A program made the position numbers and the translations under genes. DNA of 64,000 bases from Pseudonocardia sediminis (GTDB lineage Bacteria; Actinomycetota; Actinomycetes; Mycobacteriales; Pseudonocardiaceae), in assembly GCF_004217185.1 (NCBI RefSeq), contig NZ_SHKL01000001.1, positions 4,276,001 through 4,340,000 on the forward strand, in the 5' to 3' direction. The notes below the pieces were generated by a model. It saw nothing but the letters and a program-made list of their open reading frames with translations. It was not told the origin of the DNA and made no database searches. Shown here piece by piece: positions 60,188 to 64,000 of this stretch; position 1 is the first letter of the stretch, and each line of letters starts with the position of its first letter.

Positions 60188-61204
60188 TCAGCCCGTCGCG
60201 TCCTCGACGAGGTCCCGGAAGAGGTCGCGCACCTGCGTTCCCGCGGCGTCGGCCATGACGGCGACGACGCTCGTCCGCGCGAACGAGCAGTAGAGCCCCG
60301 CCTCCAGGAACCAGGGCGTCCCGGTCGGGTCGATCCGGAAGTCGAACAGGCTGTAGTGACGGCAGCCCAGCGCCACGTGGCACTTCTTCGCCGCGTCCCA
60401 GACCGCCTCGGTGACGGGGTCGGACGGATCGAGGATCCACGCCCGGTCGTCGGTCTTCGCCATGAGGTTCAGCTCGCCGTCGGCGTTGCGGGCGAGCTTG
60501 TCCTCGGCCAGCCGGATCGGTTTCGCGTCGGCGTCGACGTCGTACTCCTCGAGCGGCAGGCAGACCAGCTCGCCGTCGCGTTCGACCACCCCGCAGCGCA
60601 CTTCGCGGCCCAGCTCGACGAACTCCTCGACCAGGGCGCTGCCGGAGTGTGTGAAGGCGTTCTTCAGGGCCACGTCGTGGTCGCCGTCGTCGCGCACGAG
60701 GGTGACGCCGACGGAGTTGTCGGTGTCCACCGGCTTGATCACCACCGGCGGGCTGATCGAGGGCAGGTCTCCGGGGCGCAGCTGCTCCCCCGCGGGCACG
60801 CCGACCCCGGCCGCGGCCACGACGGCGCGGGCCTTCGCCTTGTCGGCGCCGAGTGCCATGACGTCCGGCCGGTTCCCGACGTAGGGGATGCCGAGCAGGT
60901 CGAACAGCGCCCGGTAGTGCGTCATCCCGGGGACGCAGAACATCTGCGGCACCATCACGTCGATCCGCAGCCCGGTCAGGACCTGCACGGCCTCGGACAG
61001 CGGCATCGACTCCGCCGCCCCGATCGCCTCGGGGCCGAGGTCGTCCGGGAACCGCCACCGCCCGTCCGGGGTGACGTACGCGATGTGGAACGCGTACCTC
61101 CCGGGGTCGGCCGTCGCCGTCAGCGCGTCGCGGGCGTAGAGCCGGGAGAGCTCCGCGTGGAACTCGTCCACCGCCGACCCGACGAGGAACAGCACCTGCT
61201 TCAT
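60188..61204 (-). CDS. mysD: D-Ala-D-Ala ligase-like ATP-grasp enzyme (MysD-like)
   Basis: The 338-residue protein has the ATP-grasp layout of D-Ala-D-Ala ligases: an N-terminal alpha/beta domain, VVIKPVDTDNSVGVTLVRDDGDHDVALKNAF (P-loop-like lid), VEEFVELGREVRCGVVERDGELVCLPLEEYDVD and FDFRIDPTGTPWFLEAGLYCSF with the metal-binding acidic residues. Next to MysC-, MysB- and MysA-like genes it corresponds to the ligase that attaches a second amino acid (serine in shinorine) to mycosporine-glycine. Actinomycete clusters of this type use the same gene. It starts 3 bp downstream of the mysC-like stop. Confidence 0.87.
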   Translation of the reverse strand: MKQVLFLVGSAVDEFHAELSRLYARDALTATADPGRYAFHIAYVTPDGRWRFPDDLGPEAIGAAESMPLSEAVQVLTGLRIDVMVPQMFCVPGMTHYRALFDLLGIPYVGNRPDVMALGADKAKARAVVAAAGVGVPAGEQLRPGDLPSISPPVVIKPVDTDNSVGVTLVRDDGDHDVALKNAFTHSGSALVEEFVELGREVRCGVVERDGELVCLPLEEYDVDADAKPIRLAEDKLARNADGELNLMAKTDDRAWILDPSDPVTEAVWDAAKKCHVALGCRHYSLFDFRIDPTGTPWFLEAGLYCSFARTSVVAVMADAAGTQVRDLFRDLVEDATG

Positions 61205-61207
61205 CGC

Positions 61208-62539
61208 TCAGTCCCCCGCCGGCTCGATCAGCTTGCCGATGTTGAAGTCGATCCGGACCCACTCCGTGCCGCGACGCACCGTGTCGAGCAACAGCGCCGG
61301 GATCTGCAGGTGGTGGACCAGCAGGAACGGCAGCGGATCGGTCAGGTCGAAGATCGCATCCTTGCCGCGTGCCAGCACCCCCAGCCGCTCCGCGATGCTC
61401 GACGGACGCCGCAGGATCCGCCAGATCTCGTGGTAGAGCCAGTAGGTCGGCCGGCTCTGCGGCGTCGGGTAGACGGTCGGGCTGTCGTCGTCCGGGTCGG
61501 CGGCGTCGAGGTAGGCCCGCGCGACGCCGGGGTGGTCGTAGAACATCGTGATCGCCGAGTGCGTGCGCGGGTTGCATTCGATCGCCATCAGGCGGCCGTC
61601 GTCGGAACGGATGAAGTCGAACGACACCTGCCCGGTGAGCCGCAGCTCGCCGACGAACGTCCGGACCCACGCCTCGATCTCCGGGTCGTCGACCATCCGA
61701 TAGTTGATCTGGAACCCCGACGACGGGCAGCAGCAGTGCAGCCGGACGACGCCGTCGCGCACCGTGGCGTGCGTGCAGTACTCCTGCCCACGCACGAACT
61801 CCTGCAGGATCCAGGGGTTGTCCGGCGAGATCGGCAGGGACCGCACGAAGGCCGCCGTCTCGGCCGGGGTCGGGCGCGGGAGCTCGGTGAGGTCCATCCG
61901 CCGGACGGGGTCGTAGGCGAGGCTCTTGAGGATGTAGGTCCGCCCGGTACCTGTCCCGTGGCCCGCCCAGTCGAAGTCGATCACCTGCTGCGGGTCGGTG
62001 ATCCGGTGACGGTCCGGGACGCCCAGCCCCATCGACGCGGCCAGCGTCGTGAACCGGTACTTGTCGTCGAGGGTCTCGACCATGTCGGCGTCGAGGTGGA
62101 CGACGTCGCAGAGCGCCGAGAGCTCCTTCTTGGCCAGCGCGTCGTGGTAGCTGGCCACGGGGCTGCTGACCGGGACGAAGACGTCCACGTCCTCGGCACG
62201 CGCGACGGCGACGAGCGCGTCGACGTAGCCGTCGGACTCCGGCGTCGGCACGACGTGGAAGCGGTCGACCGCGCGGGAGAACCGGTGCCCGGTCAGCCGG
62301 TACTTCGCCGACTCGACCAGCACGACCCGGTGCCCCGCCCGGTGGAACGACCGCGCCAGCGCCAGAGCCTTGGTCATCTTGCCGCCGCTGATCATGATCG
62401 TGCGGGGTTCGGCGGCGACCTCCGGCACCGGCGCCGTGACCAGGCCCCGGAGCAGGCCCACCGCCGTGACCGCCACGTTGAGCGGCAACGCCAGTCCCAG
62501 AAGGGCCAGCGTCGCCGCCGTCTTCGGGACCGAGGTCAT
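61208..62539 (-). CDS. mysC: ATP-grasp mycosporine-glycine synthase-like (MysC)
   Basis: The 443-residue protein begins with a hydrophobic N-terminal helix and a nucleotide-binding-like PRTIMISGGKMTKALALARSFHRAGHRVVLVES. ATP-grasp features follow: TYILKSLAYDPVRRMDL, ILQEFVRGQEYCTHATVRDG and FDFIRSDDGRLMAIECNPRTHSAITMFYDH. MysC condenses glycine with 4-deoxygadusol in mycosporine synthesis. The ATG overlaps the methyltransferase stop (ATGA). Confidence 0.88.
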   Translation of the reverse strand: MTSVPKTAATLALLGLALPLNVAVTAVGLLRGLVTAPVPEVAAEPRTIMISGGKMTKALALARSFHRAGHRVVLVESAKYRLTGHRFSRAVDRFHVVPTPESDGYVDALVAVARAEDVDVFVPVSSPVASYHDALAKKELSALCDVVHLDADMVETLDDKYRFTTLAASMGLGVPDRHRITDPQQVIDFDWAGHGTGTGRTYILKSLAYDPVRRMDLTELPRPTPAETAAFVRSLPISPDNPWILQEFVRGQEYCTHATVRDGVVRLHCCCPSSGFQINYRMVDDPEIEAWVRTFVGELRLTGQVSFDFIRSDDGRLMAIECNPRTHSAITMFYDHPGVARAYLDAADPDDDSPTVYPTPQSRPTYWLYHEIWRILRRPSSIAERLGVLARGKDAIFDLTDPLPFLLVHHLQIPALLLDTVRRGTEWVRIDFNIGKLIEPAGD

Positions 62540-63381
62540 CGGACGTCGCCGCCGGTGGGCGCGCGCCGGATCAGGGTCAGGCCGTCCCGCAGGGGGACCA
62601 GGACCTGCTCGACCCGCGGGTCGTCGACGACGGCCCGGTTGAACGCGGTGATCGCGTCGCCGTTGACCGTCGACGGTCCCGACGACCACGGCAGGCCCTG
62701 CATCAGCGTGTTGTCGACGCAGACGACGCCGTGCGGCGCCAGCAGGTCCGACTCCAGCACCGCGTCCAGGTAGGCGGCGTAGCCGGCCTTGTCGGCGTCG
62801 ATGAACACCAGGTCGAACCGGTCGCCGGCGTCGGCGAGGTGCCCGAGCGTCGCGATCGCCGGGCCCACCCGGACCGTGATCCGGTGCCCGCTGGGCGAGG
62901 AGCGGAAGCACGACTGCGCGAACTCCGCGACGTAGCCGTCGACCTCGCAGGCCACCACGTCGCCGTCCGGCGGTAGCGCCTCGGCCATCGCCAACGCGGA
63001 GTACCCGGTGAACATCCCGATGTCGAGGACGCGCCTGGCCCGCGTCGCGTGCACGAGGAACTTCAGGAACTGCCCCTCGACGTGCCCGGAGAGCATCTCC
63101 TGCTCCAGGTACGTCCCGGGCGCGGCCCGGCGGTCCCAGTCCTCGGCCTGCGTCCGGCGGACGAGCTCGGCCAGCTCCGGGGACTCCGGGGTGGTGCAGG
63201 CGTCGAGGTAGGGGTCGAGCCCACCCGCGAGCTCGCCGGCCCGGCGCAGGTCCGAGCGCAGCTCCTCGTCGATGCCCTCGGTGGCCTCCACGCGGCGAAC
63301 CATGTCCTCGAGCAACGCCGCGAGGATGCTCGCCGGCGTCACCGGCCGCGGCGATCCCACGGAACGGGCGGTCGCCGTCAC
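62536..63381 (-). CDS. mysB: O-methyltransferase (MysB-like)
   Basis: From GTG 63381, overlapping the mysA-like stop, the 281-residue protein has the class I SAM motif [21 protein letters not shown], an acidic [15 protein letters not shown] strand and [17 protein letters not shown] with the metal-binding Asp residues of CCoAOMT-like enzymes, then [13 protein letters not shown]. In mycosporine synthesis it methylates demethyl-4-deoxygadusol to 4-deoxygadusol. The upstream 100 residues are helical, as in other MysB homologues. Confidence 0.9.
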   Translation of the reverse strand: MTATARSVGSPRPVTPASILAALLEDMVRRVEATEGIDEELRSDLRRAGELAGGLDPYLDACTTPESPELAELVRRTQAEDWDRRAAPGTYLEQEMLSGHVEGQFLKFLVHATRARRVLDIGMFTGYSALAMAEALPPDGDVVACEVDGYVAEFAQSCFRSSPSGHRITVRVGPAIATLGHLADAGDRFDLVFIDADKAGYAAYLDAVLESDLLAPHGVVCVDNTLMQGLPWSSGPSTVNGDAITAFNRAVVDDPRVEQVLVPLRDGLTLIRRAPTGGDVR

Positions 63382-64000
63382 GACGCGGCGGCCGTTTCCA
63401 CGCTCAGGGCGACCGGGCCCGGTACCGACCACATCTCCTCGCCCTCGTCGGCCGTCGCGAAGCCGCGGGCGATCTGCTTGTGGGCGACGAGCGCGCTGTT
63501 CAGCTCCTCGGTCGTCAGGTCGTTGACGAAGATGCAGGTGCCGATCGGGTGCGGGACGGCCGCGCGCAGCAGCCCGCCGCGGGTCTGCACGATGGAGTCG
63601 GTCGCGCGGGCCAGCAGCTCGGGCGTGAGGTACGGGCTGTCGATGGCCAGCCCGAGACCGCTGAACAGCCGCAGGATGCGGTCGCGGTCACCGGCGGAGA
63701 TGTAGCCGCGCCGCTCGGCGATCGTGGCCGAGTACGCCATGTCGACGCTGATCGCGTGCCCGTGCAGCATCGGGACGTCCGGGGCCAGCTCCAGCGTCGG
63801 GCTCCAGGTGTGGCCGTAGGCGATGACGCGGTCGAGGTCGAGCTCGTGCAGGTTCGGGACCTCGAGCGTCAGCATCGTGTTGATCGCGTCGTAGGTGCCG
63901 CCGTGGGCCAGCTCGCGCAGCTCCGGGGACCCGTCGAGGTGTCCGAAGCGGGTGTCGAGGAGGTCCTCGCCGTACTTCTCCAGCAGGTCGAACAGCCCGC
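63378..64000 (-). CDS. mysA: Demethyl-4-deoxygadusol synthase-like sugar-phosphate cyclase (MysA), C-terminal part
   Basis: The frame is open through the window's end. The visible ~206 residues read [58 protein letters not shown] and [25 protein letters not shown]. These are C-terminal marks of dehydroquinate-synthase-like sugar-phosphate cyclases (EVS/DDGS group), including the metal-site region GHTWSPTLE and [10 protein letters not shown]. Linked to mysB, mysC and mysD homologues, it should be the enzyme forming the mycosporine ring from sedoheptulose 7-phosphate. The 5' end lies outside the window. Confidence 0.88.
   Translation of the reverse strand, partial: GLFDLLEKYGEDLLDTRFGHLDGSPELRELAHGGTYDAINTMLTLEVPNLHELDLDRVIAYGHTWSPTLELAPDVPMLHGHAISVDMAYSATIAERRGYISAGDRDRILRLFSGLGLAIDSPYLTPELLARATDSIVQTRGGLLRAAVPHPIGTCIFVNDLTTEELNSALVAHKQIARGFATADEGEEMWSVPGPVALSVETAAAS

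Overview
The window is very GC-rich and uses many GTG starts, G/C-ending codons and ATGA/GTGA stop-start overlaps. It carries a mycofactocin-type dehydrogenase, a DUF3040 protein and a B12-riboswitch-controlled metE. This points to a high-GC actinobacterium, most likely a Pseudonocardia-like member of the Pseudonocardiales; the partial mycosporine cluster at the right end fits that group. The genus is an inference.

Layout. (1) 1-8670: chromosomal housekeeping and unknown genes (end of a nuclease gene, a beta-lactamase-fold hydrolase, a BCCT transporter, a quinone-oxidoreductase-like enzyme, several small unknowns). (2) 8673-19237: a dinB (DNA polymerase IV) gene split in two by a 9.5-kb integrative element. 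The element has a large serine recombinase next to its right end, an HUH rolling-circle Rep, an FtsK/SpoIIIE ATPase, an actinophage-type replication protein with iteron-like repeats, a scaffold-like protein and an HK97-type major capsid protein. No portal, terminase or tail gene is visible. Joining the chromosomal flanks at a shared 5-bp core restores an uninterrupted dinB frame. This element is the most interesting item in the window. (3) 19315-26336: secreted thermonuclease, HTH protein, beta-carbonic anhydrase, a beta-lactamase-like lipoprotein, an MFS transporter, a DksA/TraR-type zinc finger and small membrane or lipoproteins, with several strong hairpins between convergent genes.

(4) 26564-44833: a large catabolic cluster. 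It starts with an MHS-family transporter and an IclR regulator, with a palindromic operator candidate in front. It continues through thiolase-like proteins, two thiolase-like/DUF35 pairs, a zinc alcohol dehydrogenase, an acyl-CoA ligase, a cyclase-family hydrolase, a mycofactocin-type SDR, two CaiB/BaiF CoA-transferases, an acyl-CoA dehydrogenase, a flavin monooxygenase, an enoyl-CoA hydratase and a nitronate-monooxygenase-like flavoprotein. Tight overlaps suggest a few long transcripts. Together they look like uptake, CoA activation, oxidation and C-C cleavage of a carboxylic acid or ketone whose identity the sequence does not reveal.

(5) 44934-59349: DUF3040 protein, metE with a cobalamin riboswitch, a molybdopterin oxidoreductase, a Nei/Fpg glycosylase, DoxX, threonine synthase with an AbgT transporter, a TPM-domain protein and an alpha/beta hydrolase. 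(6) 59398-64000: a TauD-type dioxygenase converging on a mysD-mysC-mysB-mysA-like cluster for mycosporine-like amino acid (UV sunscreen) synthesis; mysA is cut by the window end.
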